64,000 nt of DNA, from positions 248,001-312,000 of the forward strand of contig NZ_CP075171.1 in NCBI RefSeq assembly GCF_021379005.1, read 5' to 3'. Below are positions 27,374-36,351 of the stretch, in pieces. This DNA comes from Leptodesmis sichuanensis A121 (GTDB taxonomy: Bacteria > Cyanobacteriota > Cyanobacteriia > Leptolyngbyales > Leptolyngbyaceae). The notes below the pieces were generated by a model. That model was not told the origin of the DNA. It searched no databases and worked only from the letters and a program-made list of their open reading frames with translations. The position numbers were made by a program, and so were the translations under genes. Numbering within the stretch: the stretch's first letter is position 1; the number at the start of each line of letters is the position of its first letter.

Positions 27374-27598
27374 GGATGTAAAGCCTTGAACAACTTCGAC
27401 AAGTGATTACTCCTCTCTTCTAGGAAAAAATAGGTTTACATTAATTTTTAGTGAGATTTATTAAAACTTTACCTTAATCGTCCTTAAGTCCTCGCGCTTG
27501 TGGTGGGTCTAAGTTAGAAAGGATTGAGTAGTTTCCTGTCCTGGGGATTTACTAGCCCTCTTTTAGATATCCACCCCTTACTGCTGTTTCTATTCATA

Positions 27599-28093
27599 AT
27601 GTCGCGTTCTTCCACTCCATCATTCCTGCGATCGCCCCGGTTCTACGCAATGCCCCTATTGCTGGGGACAGTGGCGATCGCCCTGCTCACCCTTTCTGGT
27701 TGCTCTGGAGTTCGTAAATCCCTGGCCTCCGTTTTGGGTAAATCCGATGCATCTGCTCCAGAAGCCCTGCCTGGTGCTCACCTTACCAGATCCAATCCAG
27801 CCCAAATCGCTCTAATTGATCATCTCAACAAGGTGGGAGCAAAACTGTATAGCACTTATTGGTGTCCCTACTGTACACGGCAGAAAGAACTGTTTGGAGA
27901 AGCGGTGAGCAAACTGCAGATCGTAGAATGTGACCCAAACGGGAAAAATGCCCAGCCTGCCACCTGTGCCAATGCCAATGTCAGCAGTTATCCAACCTGG
28001 GAAATTAATGGCCAACAATATCCAGGAATGCACTCCCTGGAAGAACTGGCGGCACTGTCCGGCTACAAAGGTTCCCTGAAATTCACCCAGTAA
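27599..28093 (+). CDS. thioredoxin-like lipoprotein (CPYC)
   Basis: About 164 residues from ATG 27599; the frame is open from a TTG at 27524. A hydrophobic segment ends in the lipobox-like LTLSGCSG, so the protein is probably lipid-anchored. The thioredoxin-like domain carries the redox motif CPYC (STYWCPYCTRQKELF) and two further cysteines (IVECDPN, ATCANAN), with a cis-Pro (SSYPTWEING). This resembles the thioredoxin domain fused to VKOR in cyanobacteria. The next gene, six bases on, encodes a CcdA-like membrane protein that could pass electrons to it. Confidence 0.8.
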   Translation: MSRSSTPSFLRSPRFYAMPLLLGTVAIALLTLSGCSGVRKSLASVLGKSDASAPEALPGAHLTRSNPAQIALIDHLNKVGAKLYSTYWCPYCTRQKELFGEAVSKLQIVECDPNGKNAQPATCANANVSSYPTWEINGQQYPGMHSLEELAALSGYKGSLKFTQ

Positions 28094-28099
28094 ACCGCG

Positions 28100-29032
28100 A
28101 TGACACGGGTAAAATCACTCCACAAAACGTTGACAAGCAGGCATTTGAGAAAGCTCTTATGGCTACCGGGTTTGTTTCTGGGCGGTTGGCTATTCGTTTG
28201 GCTGACTGACCGACTGATGCAAAGCCCGTTCTATCGGCAGGTGGAGCAGTTTGCCTTTTGGATCGGGGAAAACTACGATCGCTGGTTGAGTCAGCAAACT
28301 GTCAACAATCCTCTTCTATTGATTGGGTTTGCTTTTGTCGGTGGATTGGTGGCCAGCGTTTCCCCCTGCATTCTGTCCCTGCTGCCGGTGAATTTGAGCT
28401 ACATCGGCACCCGAGAGATTACGTCCCGGCGAGATGCCTTCTCCAAAGCAAGCGCGTTTGTGTTGGGCGTGGTCACTGTACTCAGCCTGCTGGGATTGTT
28501 TTCTTCTCTGGCCAGCTTTGTCTTAGTCCGCTATCGGGGCTACTTCTTCATCCTGGTCGGCACGGTGATTGTCCTCATGAGCTTGCAGATGGCTGGGATT
28601 CTCCAGTTTTCCATGCCTCAAATTTCCTTGCCGACTACTCAACCTGATCCTGCTGCTGGGAAACCCACCGCGATCGCAACCCGCCGATCCATTAGTCAAT
28701 CAATCCGTTCCCTCCTAACCGGGCCTTATGGAATAGGATTGACCTTTGCCCTGGTCAGTTCTCCCTGTAGCAGTCCGATTATGGTTTCCATCTTGGCCGT
28801 TGCTGCTGCCACAGGTTCTCAACTGCAAAGCACGGTGACGATGGTGAGTTATGCGCTGGGCTATTCTGCGGTTATCTTCCTGGCCAGCCTATTTACAGGA
28901 TTGGCAAAACAAACTCGTTGGCTGTTGGTGCATTCCGATACCATTACTCGCGTCGCAAGTGTGGTTTTATTAATCATCGGCCTAGTTTACCTGATGAATG
29001 GAGGGTATTGGGTGCTCTCAACACTCTCTTAA
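28100..29032 (+). CDS. CcdA/DsbD-like transmembrane thiol transporter
   Basis: A 310-residue protein with about seven membrane helices. The two conserved cysteine motifs of the CcdA/DsbD-beta family are present: SVSPCILSLLP and VSSPCSSPIM. These carry reducing equivalents from cytoplasmic thioredoxin across the membrane. There is an extra N-terminal helix (LPGLFLGGWLFVWLTD) compared with minimal CcdA. It is co-transcribed with the thioredoxin-like lipoprotein six bases upstream. A likely role is keeping thiols reduced in the lumen or periplasm, for example for cytochrome maturation. Confidence 0.88.
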   Translation: MTRVKSLHKTLTSRHLRKLLWLPGLFLGGWLFVWLTDRLMQSPFYRQVEQFAFWIGENYDRWLSQQTVNNPLLLIGFAFVGGLVASVSPCILSLLPVNLSYIGTREITSRRDAFSKASAFVLGVVTVLSLLGLFSSLASFVLVRYRGYFFILVGTVIVLMSLQMAGILQFSMPQISLPTTQPDPAAGKPTAIATRRSISQSIRSLLTGPYGIGLTFALVSSPCSSPIMVSILAVAAATGSQLQSTVTMVSYALGYSAVIFLASLFTGLAKQTRWLLVHSDTITRVASVVLLIIGLVYLMNGGYWVLSTLS

Positions 29033-29355
29033 GAACACCCCTCTTCTAAGAAGAAATCTATCTAAGGGATGAAACGTTAGCCTCATCCTGGCTTTATAGG
29101 ATAAACAGGATAGGATGAACTGGCAGTCCAGCCTACGACTTTCATAGATTGTTGCATTAAGCTGTCAAATATTTTATGTGGAATTAACGCCAGCAACCTT
29201 GCATCAGGTTCTGACTCTCCAGATTACGATCACCTAGCCTCATCTCTTAACGTATATTTCCCGAATGTCAAGATTTGCAAAGTTTTGTTCCTAGTGTTAC
29301 ATTGCGATCTAACCCATAACGTTTAGATTGCAGACCTATAAGACGATCTAAATCC
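29033..29355. other. intergenic region
   Basis: About 320 bp with no gene seen. There is a weak hairpin just after the CcdA stop (CTTAAGAACACCCCTCTTCTAAG) and a TATAAG box at 29336, about 20 bases before the esterase ATG. Confidence 0.35.
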
Positions 29356-30108
29356 ATGCGAGCAACTGTATCCATGCAAGCAACTGTTATTTCTCCTCGA
29401 AATTTATCCGCCCAGCTAACCCGCCCCCTGAAAGTGGTAGCCCTGGGAGACAGCTTGATTTACGGTTTTGGCGACCCTGTGGGTGGCGGCTGGGTAGAGC
29501 GGTTGCGGCGAAGCTGGATGGGGGCTGGCAGTTCTGGTCATGCGCTATATAACCTGGGGATCCGGGGAGATGGAGTCAGCCAGGTTTCTAAGCGTCTGGA
29601 AAGTGAATTCCGGCATCGGGGGGAATTGAGAAATCGGTTGCCAGACTTGATGATTTTGTCTGTCGGGGTGAACGATTCCGCCCGCTTAGGTCGCTTAGAC
29701 GGTCGCAATTTCACCGAGTTCGATCGCTTTCAGAGCGAGATGGAGATTCTGCTGGATCGGGCCAGCCAACTCTGCCCAGTGCTGTTTATTGGTATGGTGC
29801 CTGTGGATGAGGCAAAAATGCCATTTTTGGATTGCCTCTATTACAATCACGACGATCAGTTCCAGTACAAGGAAGCAACCCGTTTAGCCTGCCAGGAACG
29901 CGGCATTCCCTACCTGGATTTGTTCTCTCACTGGCTCGATCGGGGCAGGGATTGGTGCAACTCCCGGCTGACTGAGGATGGCTTACATCCCAATGTGTCG
30001 GGCTATGAGACGATGTTTACCCAAGTCACTACCTGGCAACCGTTTATCGAGCGGGTGTCTGCCCATGAAGCAGGCCGCATGGGAAAATCATTGCTGGCGA
30101 CCTATTGA
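29356..30108 (+). CDS. GDSL-type esterase/lipase
   Basis: A 250-residue SGNH hydrolase. The four blocks are visible: GDSL with nucleophile Ser33 (VVALGDSLIYGFG), Gly in IRGDGVSQ, Asn in SVGVNDSAR and the Asp/His pair in EDGLHPN. There is no signal peptide. It acts on ester bonds; the substrate is unknown. The start could also be the in-frame ATG 18 bases on. It lies nine bases upstream of rdgB and is probably co-transcribed. Confidence 0.9.
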   Translation: MRATVSMQATVISPRNLSAQLTRPLKVVALGDSLIYGFGDPVGGGWVERLRRSWMGAGSSGHALYNLGIRGDGVSQVSKRLESEFRHRGELRNRLPDLMILSVGVNDSARLGRLDGRNFTEFDRFQSEMEILLDRASQLCPVLFIGMVPVDEAKMPFLDCLYYNHDDQFQYKEATRLACQERGIPYLDLFSHWLDRGRDWCNSRLTEDGLHPNVSGYETMFTQVTTWQPFIERVSAHEAGRMGKSLLATY

Positions 30109-30117
30109 GATGAGAAG

Positions 30118-30690
30118 ATGGCGGTTCTGGTTGTAGCGACTGGCAATCCCGGTAAGCTCAAGGAAATGCAGGCTTACCTGGCTGACCTGGACTACGAACT
30201 GTGTCTTAAACCTGAAACGCTGGATATTGAGGAAACTGGCCAAACGTTTTTGGAAAACGCCTGCCTGAAAGCCTCCCAGGTGGCCCTGGCGACTGGGGAG
30301 TGGGCGATCGCCGATGATTCAGGGTTACAGGTCAATGCCCTGGCTGGAGCACCGGGTGTTTACTCGGCGCGTTACGGCACAACGGACGCAGACCGCATTC
30401 AACGGCTCTTGCAGGAACTGGATGGCGAAACCAATCGGCAGGCTCAGTTTGTCTGCGTGATCGCTGTTGCTCGACCGGATGGCACGATCGCACTGCATAC
30501 AGAAGGCATTTGTGCTGGCGAGATTCTCCATACTCCCAGAGGGCAGGGCGGCTTTGGCTATGATCCTATTTTTTATGTTCCAGCCTATCAGCAAACCTAT
30601 GCTGAAATGCCTGCTTCGCTAAAGCATGAAATCAGCCATCGAGGGAAGGCGTTTCAAACATTAATCCCGCAACTGATGGCTATTCGATAA
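30118..30690 (+). CDS. rdgB: RdgB/HAM1 non-canonical purine NTP pyrophosphatase
   Basis: A 190-residue Ham1 family enzyme that hydrolyses dITP, dXTP and ITP to monophosphates and so prevents their incorporation into nucleic acids. Family motifs: VVATGNPGKLKEM at the start, FLENACLKA, ADDSGLQVNAL, PGVYSARY and GFGYDPIFYVP near the end with KHEISHRGKA. Full length. It follows the GDSL gene closely. Confidence 0.96.
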   Translation: MAVLVVATGNPGKLKEMQAYLADLDYELCLKPETLDIEETGQTFLENACLKASQVALATGEWAIADDSGLQVNALAGAPGVYSARYGTTDADRIQRLLQELDGETNRQAQFVCVIAVARPDGTIALHTEGICAGEILHTPRGQGGFGYDPIFYVPAYQQTYAEMPASLKHEISHRGKAFQTLIPQLMAIR

Positions 30691-31071
30691 GTTCATTCGT
30701 AGCCGTTTTTATAGAGCTTCGAACAGCCCAAGAGTATAAATCTATACGAATCACTTTCGTGATTTATTTTTTCGCTCAAGCAGTTTAGTAGTATAAAGGC
30801 AATTTTCGAATTTTTCTTGTATCTCCGGATGGATTTCACAGACATCAAGTGAATTGAATATGAATCCCTGAAAGCCTGATTTTTAGGGACTTAGTCTCAG
30901 TTATCATTGCGCCTCTTTACTAAGGCTTTATAAAAAAACCTCTTTATAAAGTTGTGATGAAGATTGCTTCAGTGTTTCAACGGGCACTAGCACTACGGTG
31001 GGGATCGTTTTATATTATTCCCAGGGATTTTACGTATTTCTACCGTAATAAATTATTACTTTCAGGGAATC
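30691..31071. other. AT-rich intergenic region
   Basis: About 380 bp, A/T-rich, with several hairpin-like stretches (for example GAGCTTCGAAC). A frame at 30954-31235 overlaps the start of the sugar transferase in another phase and is not credible. The region probably holds the sugar transferase promoter. Confidence 0.35.
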
Positions 31072-31803
31072 ATGCACTTAGCATCACCAGATCTGGTATC
31101 ACCAAATTTAATATCGCCAGACTTATCATCCTCCAACTTAGATATTCCTTCCCAGGCTCCCGCTCTATTAGATTCTTCTATTCCTCTAGAAGCACCTCAC
31201 CCCTCGGCCTCTTCTATCTTGAAGCGCCTAATTGATATCGTCGGAAGCCTGATCGGTCTGGTGATCCTGGCAATTCTACTGGTGCCGATCGCGATCGCCA
31301 TTAAGCTCGATAGTCCCGGCCCCATCCTGTATTCTCAAGAGCGATATGGATTGCTAGGCAAGCCATTCCAGGTCTACAAATTTCGCTCAATGGTGCAAAA
31401 TGCAGATGAATTGAAGGCTCAAATTAAAAATGAAGCGAAGGGGTTGATCTTTAAGAATCAAAACGATCCTCGTGTTACCCGTGTAGGGCGTTTTTTACGG
31501 AAGACCAGCTTAGATGAGTTCCCTCAATTTTGGAACGTTTTAAAGGGTGAAATGAGCCTGGTAGGAACCCGGCCTCCGACTACTGATGAAGTCAAGCAGT
31601 ATCAGGCGCATCACTGGCAACGGTTGAGTGTGAAGCCAGGAATCACCGGAGAATGGCAGGTGAATGGGCGATCGCTGATTAAGGACTTTGAGGACATCGT
31701 GCATCTAGATCTGCGCTACCAGGCACAATGGCATCCTCTCTATGATCTGGTTCTCATCCTTAAAACCGTTCGCATACTCATCACCAAGACCGGAGCTTAT
31801 TAG
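31072..31803 (+). CDS. undecaprenyl-phosphate sugar-1-phosphate transferase (WcaJ-like)
   Basis: A 243-residue bacterial sugar transferase, the short single-helix form. The membrane helix is at about residues 56-78 (IVGSLIGLVILAILLVPIAI). The catalytic region has QERYGLLGKPFQVYKFRSM, TSLDEFPQFWNVLKG, EMSLVGTRPP and VKPGITGEWQVNGR. It attaches a sugar phosphate to the lipid carrier as the first step of exopolysaccharide synthesis. The N-terminal 25 residues are a low-complexity repeat (SPDLV, SPNLI, SPDLS, SSNLD). It stands alone rather than in a polysaccharide cluster. Confidence 0.92.
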   Translation: MHLASPDLVSPNLISPDLSSSNLDIPSQAPALLDSSIPLEAPHPSASSILKRLIDIVGSLIGLVILAILLVPIAIAIKLDSPGPILYSQERYGLLGKPFQVYKFRSMVQNADELKAQIKNEAKGLIFKNQNDPRVTRVGRFLRKTSLDEFPQFWNVLKGEMSLVGTRPPTTDEVKQYQAHHWQRLSVKPGITGEWQVNGRSLIKDFEDIVHLDLRYQAQWHPLYDLVLILKTVRILITKTGAY

Positions 31804-31860
31804 GAATTGGGTTAATTTAAGAGGGTGTTTTAAAAGCCCCAGATTATACTGGCTATCTGT

Positions 31861-31931
31861 AAGGGCGTAGCATTCGGGTAATAGATTGGTGATATTTCTC
31901 AGGAATCATGGGCCGAATGCCACGCCCCTAC
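31861..31931. repeat. inverted-repeat element after sugar transferase
   Basis: Arms AAGGGCGTAGCATTCGG (31861-31877) and CCGAATGCCACGCCC (31913-31927) pair with one mismatch around a 35-base centre. The element lies between convergent genes, and its size and structure are those of a small MITE-like or terminator element. Confidence 0.7.
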
Positions 31932-31950
31932 GCAGGGCGATCGCGGCTTC

Positions 31951-33174
31951 TCAAGCATCCTCTAAGACACTCAAAACGGCTTTAGGAGAAAGTTGATCTT
32001 TGAACCAGACTAACCGGGCAGGGGTATCGTTGAAGTTAACCCCTGCTTTCTCCAAATTCAACCGCTCTGAGATCGCCAGAATCAAGTCATCTCGTCCTGC
32101 TTGTCGAACCTGAGCAAATTTTTTCTTCAGGTACTCCGGTCGCCAGTAGCCAACGATTTCCAGTAAAAAGGTACGGCCATCGGGATGCACCAGCCGAAAG
32201 TCGGGAATCATGACACTACCGGGAATTGGAATTAAATCGACCTCTCGTTCCAGTTGCCACTCGGTTTTCGCTTTTGCCCAGCGATCGACAAATCCAGCTT
32301 CCAGCATACTGTCGTAGGTTTTGCCGGGAGGGTAGTGGGTCACCAAGCCACAGTCTGAGTTGAGGGTGAAACGACCGGATTGTACCTTGCCAGAGTAAGC
32401 GTCTTTGCGTTGCAAGGTGGCCGTTAAGTCCCAGCGAGTAACATGCAACAGGGCCGGCAGCAACATCGCCAGTTTTAGTCCGTAATGGGTATTGAGTTTG
32501 AAGAGGCTGGTGGGGCCGTCGATCGTGAGCGTGAACCCATGATCCGCATCGCCCTCAATATAGGTCATCAGGCCAAATAGCTTGACGTAGCGGAACAGCA
32601 GTTTGTATTCCCCCGGATCGTTGCGGTGAGCGTTGAGCGTGACATGACTGGCTCGGTAAAAAACGCCCTGCACCTGCGACAGGTTATACCGATGCAAAAG
32701 AGCCTCTGGGCTGGGCGCTTCAAAGTTGGTCAGGATCTGGTTTTCTGATAAATCAGCATACAATCCCTGGCGAACTTGCTCTGGTAAAATCTCTCGCTCC
32801 AGTTCCTGGGTGAGGATATCGGCTAGTTTCTGCAAGGTGGCCTGAGTGGACTGGGAACTGGGAGAAACCTGAGCCGAGAGTGCAAAGACTCGTTGCCTTA
32901 AATCTCCTGGCTCCAGGGGACTGATCGTTTCAAAAGCACTGAAGGCATCTCCGTTGAGTAAGTGAGCCAGACCTCGTTTAATCCGATAGTCCGTGTCTTC
33001 GCCTTCTAATTCCTGCAATTGCCGATTTAGTTCTCCTCGCGTGCCGCCTTTCGCTGCCTGAAAAAGTTGGATCAGGTCAGTCGCGATCGCGATATTCCCT
33101 GTATTAATCGGTAATCGCTTGGGGACAATTGCTTCGCCGTTATAGCGATGGAGTAACAGCTCACTCGGCAACAT
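31951..33174 (-). CDS. DUF790 family protein (Bax1-like nuclease)
   Basis: A 407-residue member of DUF790. A C-terminal restriction-nuclease-like core shows MIPDFRLVHPDGRTFLLEIV, giving the acidic pair of a PD-(D/E)xK-type site, followed by GYWRPEYLKKKF with basic residues. In archaea the related Bax1 is the nuclease partner of the XPB helicase in DNA repair. No XPB gene is next to it here. The start is the ATG of MLPSELLLHRYNG. The N-terminal part is helical and of unknown role. Confidence 0.75.
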   Translation of the reverse strand: MLPSELLLHRYNGEAIVPKRLPINTGNIAIATDLIQLFQAAKGGTRGELNRQLQELEGEDTDYRIKRGLAHLLNGDAFSAFETISPLEPGDLRQRVFALSAQVSPSSQSTQATLQKLADILTQELEREILPEQVRQGLYADLSENQILTNFEAPSPEALLHRYNLSQVQGVFYRASHVTLNAHRNDPGEYKLLFRYVKLFGLMTYIEGDADHGFTLTIDGPTSLFKLNTHYGLKLAMLLPALLHVTRWDLTATLQRKDAYSGKVQSGRFTLNSDCGLVTHYPPGKTYDSMLEAGFVDRWAKAKTEWQLEREVDLIPIPGSVMIPDFRLVHPDGRTFLLEIVGYWRPEYLKKKFAQVRQAGRDDLILAISERLNLEKAGVNFNDTPARLVWFKDQLSPKAVLSVLEDA

Positions 33175-33225
33175 ACGATTACTAACTCTGTACTCTTCTC
33201 TTACACTTTGGTAGTTGGCTGGACC

Positions 33226-33309
33226 TAACCCCCACCCCCCTTCCCTACAAGGGAAGGAGGCTTTGAAGAGTTCCCCTCCCCGATGCGGAGAGGGGCTAGG
33301 GGAGGGGTT
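33226..33309. repeat. GC-rich intergenic hairpin repeat
   Basis: CTAACCCCCACCCC..CTTCCCTACAAGGGAAGG forms an inner hairpin, and CCCCTCCC..GAGAGGGGCTAGGGGAGGGG forms the second half. It is related in composition to the element at 20868-20934. Confidence 0.65.
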
Positions 33310-33397
33310 TTTAAGGTGGATGAGATAATCTCAGACCTCTATCTACACTTTATACAAATTGATAAAGTTCAGATTGATAAAAGCAGGAAAGCACTGC

Positions 33398-33429
33398 CAA
33401 ACTACGGTTCTGGACTTGGATAAGGTTTA
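33398..33429. repeat. half copy of the palindromic repeat
   Basis: Only the 3' arm is present: AAACTACGGTTCTGGACTTG and GATAAGGTTTA. The 5' arm is absent upstream, so this copy cannot form the hairpin. Confidence 0.65.
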
Positions 33430-33524
33430 ATTAATGATTTCCGTTTTTTTTCCAAAAAGCAGGAAAATGAGAGGAGTAACTTGAACTAAAGCTCCTGATT
33501 CATTCACCTGTCACGGAGACAATC

Positions 33525-34538
33525 ATGCGTTTTGTATTCCTGATTCCCGATCTGGATACCAGTAGGTCTTGGCGAATTTTTCTCAGGATAGTAAGCGAAC
33601 TTTCTCGCTTTGAAATGGTTGATCAGGTTTTTCGCTACCGATATTTACGGGTGTGGGAAGTATTTGGCGGAACGCTCAATATTATGCGGCATTGCCGGGT
33701 CGCCCGTAGTCAAGGGGCTGAGGCTGTAGTCGCAACCATTAGTGGACGGGATACTTATGGAGAATGGGGACTGCCTGGTTTACCATACATCCGCTGGACA
33801 GACCGCAGCCCTGATGATATCTGCATTGTTCCTGATTTCGCGAGCAATTTGGTTGACGAGATAACAGGCAAAGCAATTGTTTACCTGCAAGTGCCGATTC
33901 ACACCCGTGCTAATTTTCATTATCAAGATGACCGGATTGCTCTGTGGACAGATTCTCCTTATATGCAGGAGATTTGTCATGCAACTTACCCTGGCAAAGA
34001 GGCTGAAATTGTTCCCAACATTATCGATCGCGATGAATTTCCTTTCATCTCTCAATCAAAACGAGAACCAGGCTTAGTTTTTGCCTTTCCCAGAAAAGGG
34101 CCTGAATTTATTGCCGCAACCCAGGAATGGTATCGGAAACTGGGAGGAACCTACTGGCGATTTGAATTAATTGACGGATTGTCTATTCATGAATTGGCCA
34201 GGCAATTTCGCCGTCCCCAGGTCTTCCTGGCTTCTGCGGAGGTGGAAGGCTGTGCTTTACCGCCTCAAGAGTCGATGGCATCAGGCATTGTTGTGGTTGG
34301 CAAGACGGCTCGTGGTGCTAACTTTAGTATGCAACATGGCAAAACTGCAATGGTTGCAGAATCACCTGAAGAGGCCGCAAGATGCTTACTTGAGTTAGAA
34401 GATGGGGAACTGCGAGATAGCATTGCCCAGAATGCCTACCATTACATCAGCCGTTACTTCTGGGATGGAGAACCAGCCCGATTCTGGCAGAAAACGATCG
34501 CTCATTACTCCACCACAAAAATTAAGTTAAGTAGGTGA
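33525..34538 (+). CDS. glycosyltransferase (GT4-like)
   Basis: A 337-residue protein with a GT-B-like layout. The C-terminal nucleotide-sugar half shows the pattern ASAEVEGCALPPQESMASG followed by VVVGKTARGANFSMQHGKTA, which is the acceptor-phosphate/Glu-X7-Glu region of family 4 glycosyltransferases. The N-terminal half is less conserved and lacks the usual GG loop. There is no membrane helix. Substrate unknown. It is not in a recognisable polysaccharide operon. Confidence 0.72.
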   Translation: MRFVFLIPDLDTSRSWRIFLRIVSELSRFEMVDQVFRYRYLRVWEVFGGTLNIMRHCRVARSQGAEAVVATISGRDTYGEWGLPGLPYIRWTDRSPDDICIVPDFASNLVDEITGKAIVYLQVPIHTRANFHYQDDRIALWTDSPYMQEICHATYPGKEAEIVPNIIDRDEFPFISQSKREPGLVFAFPRKGPEFIAATQEWYRKLGGTYWRFELIDGLSIHELARQFRRPQVFLASAEVEGCALPPQESMASGIVVVGKTARGANFSMQHGKTAMVAESPEEAARCLLELEDGELRDSIAQNAYHYISRYFWDGEPARFWQKTIAHYSTTKIKLSR

Positions 34539-34667
34539 GTGGATGGGTGACTGGTAGAGATGGTTCGTCGAAACATCTGCACGAGCGAGTGAGAGGGTGG
34601 GAATTAGTTGAGAATCCTGTCATACTAACTATCTGGAAGAAATAGTTCTGGTGACAGGAAAGGAATC

Positions 34668-35210
34668 ATGGTAGCGGTGAATACAGCACGGCGAAATCGC
34701 TGGTGGTTGATTATTCTGGGAATTCTGCTCATCATCCTGGGAATTAAGGCGATCGTGCTACCTCTGGTCTTTGCGATCGCGCTCACCTTATTGCTGGGGA
34801 TCCTCTTTCTCATCAGCGGGATTGTGCAACTGATTCATGCCTTCCGCTTCCAGCGATCGCGCTGTTTCTGGCTAAAACTCGCTGTCAGCATGTTTTACGT
34901 TCTGGGAGGACTATTCCTATTGTTCAACCCTACAACTGGGATAGTCGCTCTGGCTTCTGCCGTTGGGATGCTTTTTACAGCCGTGGGTATCTTTGAAACC
35001 TGGCAGGCATTGCAAACCTGGCAACAGGAAGGATTGGATTGGTTATCGATGGCAGTCGCAATTATCATCCTGGTGTTGGGAGTGTTCATCTGGGTGGAAT
35101 CTCCCCTGGCCTCTGTGGTAATGACCAGTGCTGTAGCTGGCATCAGTTTGATTTTGAGTGGAGTTGCAGTCCTGGCTTCTGCCTTCACTACGGGGCGTTT
35201 CAGAAGATAA
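34668..35210 (+). CDS. HdeD-family membrane protein (DUF308)
   Basis: A 180-residue protein made of six membrane helices in three similar pairs, typical of the HdeD/DUF308 group. The pattern GILLIILGIKAIVLPLVFA is followed by repeats of the LLLGILFLISGIVQLIHAF type. In enterobacteria HdeD is linked to acid resistance; the function in cyanobacteria is unknown. The start ATG has AGGAA upstream. The next gene begins 15 bases after the stop. Confidence 0.82.
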   Translation: MVAVNTARRNRWWLIILGILLIILGIKAIVLPLVFAIALTLLLGILFLISGIVQLIHAFRFQRSRCFWLKLAVSMFYVLGGLFLLFNPTTGIVALASAVGMLFTAVGIFETWQALQTWQQEGLDWLSMAVAIIILVLGVFIWVESPLASVVMTSAVAGISLILSGVAVLASAFTTGRFRR

Positions 35211-35225
35211 ATTCAGGAGACCTTT

Positions 35226-36068
35226 ATGGCGCTGGGAACTGTTATTGTAACAGGAGCTACTGGGCAGGTTGGGCGGCGGCTACTCTCTTCACTTCAAGGA
35301 AAATGCCAAGCTGTCATTGCCTTGGTGAGGCAGCCTACTCGCCTCCCAGTTACAGAAGTTATAGCTGACTGGCCCAACTCCGCCAGAGCCAGAGAGGCAA
35401 TCGCACAGGCAGATGCGGTTGTCCATTTAGCAGGAAACTTAAAACCCGATCGAGGTGACTACATCAGCGCTAACATCAAAACCACTGAAGCCGTAGTGTC
35501 TGCTCTGAGCAAAACTCAGACAAAGCGAGTTATTTTTCTGAGCTATGTTGGGGCCTCCATAAATTCACCCAATGCCTATCGATCGACTAAAGCTCAGGCT
35601 GAAGCCATCCTCCAAGCCAGCGGTATTCCAGTCACCATCTTTCGCTGCACTCACATCATTGGTTCTCCATCTCAACCAGGCCCAACGGCTGCAAGTTTGT
35701 TAAGCAAAAACGGTAAATCAGTTGCCGTCTTAGGCTCAGGTAATCAGAACGTTGCCCCTGTGTATTTAGATGATGTCGTCTCAGCGATCGTGGCTGCGCT
35801 AGAGCAAGGACAGGATAGCATCTTTGATCTGGCTGGCCCAGAATGTTTATCGATGGATGATTTAGTTAAGCTGCTCAATCGTAGTCAAGCGATTAAACTG
35901 AACCATATTCCACCTTTTATTGCAAAGTTGCTGCCCTGGGTTGTTCCAGATCTTCCTGCGGCACTGGTTGACGTGATGCTGGCAGACAGTGTAGGTAATC
36001 CGCAACGGGCGATTGAAGCATTCAATCTTGAATTAACCTCCCTAAAGCAGGTGTGGTCGAATGCCTGA
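35226..36068 (+). CDS. NAD(P)-binding atypical SDR
   Basis: A 280-residue Rossmann protein of the NmrA/atypical short-chain dehydrogenase type. The dinucleotide loop is VIVTGATGQVGRRL. A conserved DAVVHLAGNL follows, and YRSTKAQAE contains the Tyr-X3-Lys pair. The C-terminal half is helical, ending SLKQVWSNA. It may act on quinones, sugars or lipids; the substrate cannot be told. It lies 15 bases after the HdeD-like gene, and its last eight bases overlap the following short gene. Confidence 0.8.
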   Translation: MALGTVIVTGATGQVGRRLLSSLQGKCQAVIALVRQPTRLPVTEVIADWPNSARAREAIAQADAVVHLAGNLKPDRGDYISANIKTTEAVVSALSKTQTKRVIFLSYVGASINSPNAYRSTKAQAEAILQASGIPVTIFRCTHIIGSPSQPGPTAASLLSKNGKSVAVLGSGNQNVAPVYLDDVVSAIVAALEQGQDSIFDLAGPECLSMDDLVKLLNRSQAIKLNHIPPFIAKLLPWVVPDLPAALVDVMLADSVGNPQRAIEAFNLELTSLKQVWSNA

Positions 36069-36261
36069 GATTGTTGACCACGATCGCGATCGCAAGAAGT
36101 TACTCAGTCAGTACCTGAGTGTGATTGAGAAAGGGATACGCGGCAATCACGATATTGAAGATCCTACGATGATTTTGATGATTGTCAATTGGTTTGATGG
36201 CTTGATGGTCAGACCGCTGCAAGGAGCTTATGAGATAATTGTGATTGTGGATTCACTGTAA
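36061..36261 (+). CDS. short hypothetical protein, possible TetR C-terminal remnant
   Basis: A 66-codon frame overlapping the end of the reductase gene by eight bases. The middle part (YLSVIEKGIRGNHDIEDPTM, then ILMIVNWFDGLMV) resembles the ligand-binding end of TetR regulators, but no helix-turn-helix is present. It may be the tail of a regulator lost by deletion, or a small coupled protein. Confidence in function is low. Confidence 0.4.
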   Translation: MPEIVDHDRDRKKLLSQYLSVIEKGIRGNHDIEDPTMILMIVNWFDGLMVRPLQGAYEIIVIVDSL

Positions 36262-36351
36262 TAAAGCGAGAACTGCGTGGGGGTGGCTCGAAAACTCCGC
36301 GTTTTAGGCCAAGAGATAATGAAGCGAGAACCATAAGCAAAAGGTTAAGCC

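Larger units (their letters stand above)
33175..33524. other. intergenic region with repeats
   Basis: About 350 bp. It contains a C/G-rich hairpin element, half a copy of the palindromic repeat and A/T-rich sequence before the glycosyltransferase. No gene seen. Confidence 0.45.

Noticed and set aside
30954-31235. 93-codon frame before the sugar transferase
   Set aside because: It overlaps the sugar transferase gene in another phase and has random composition.
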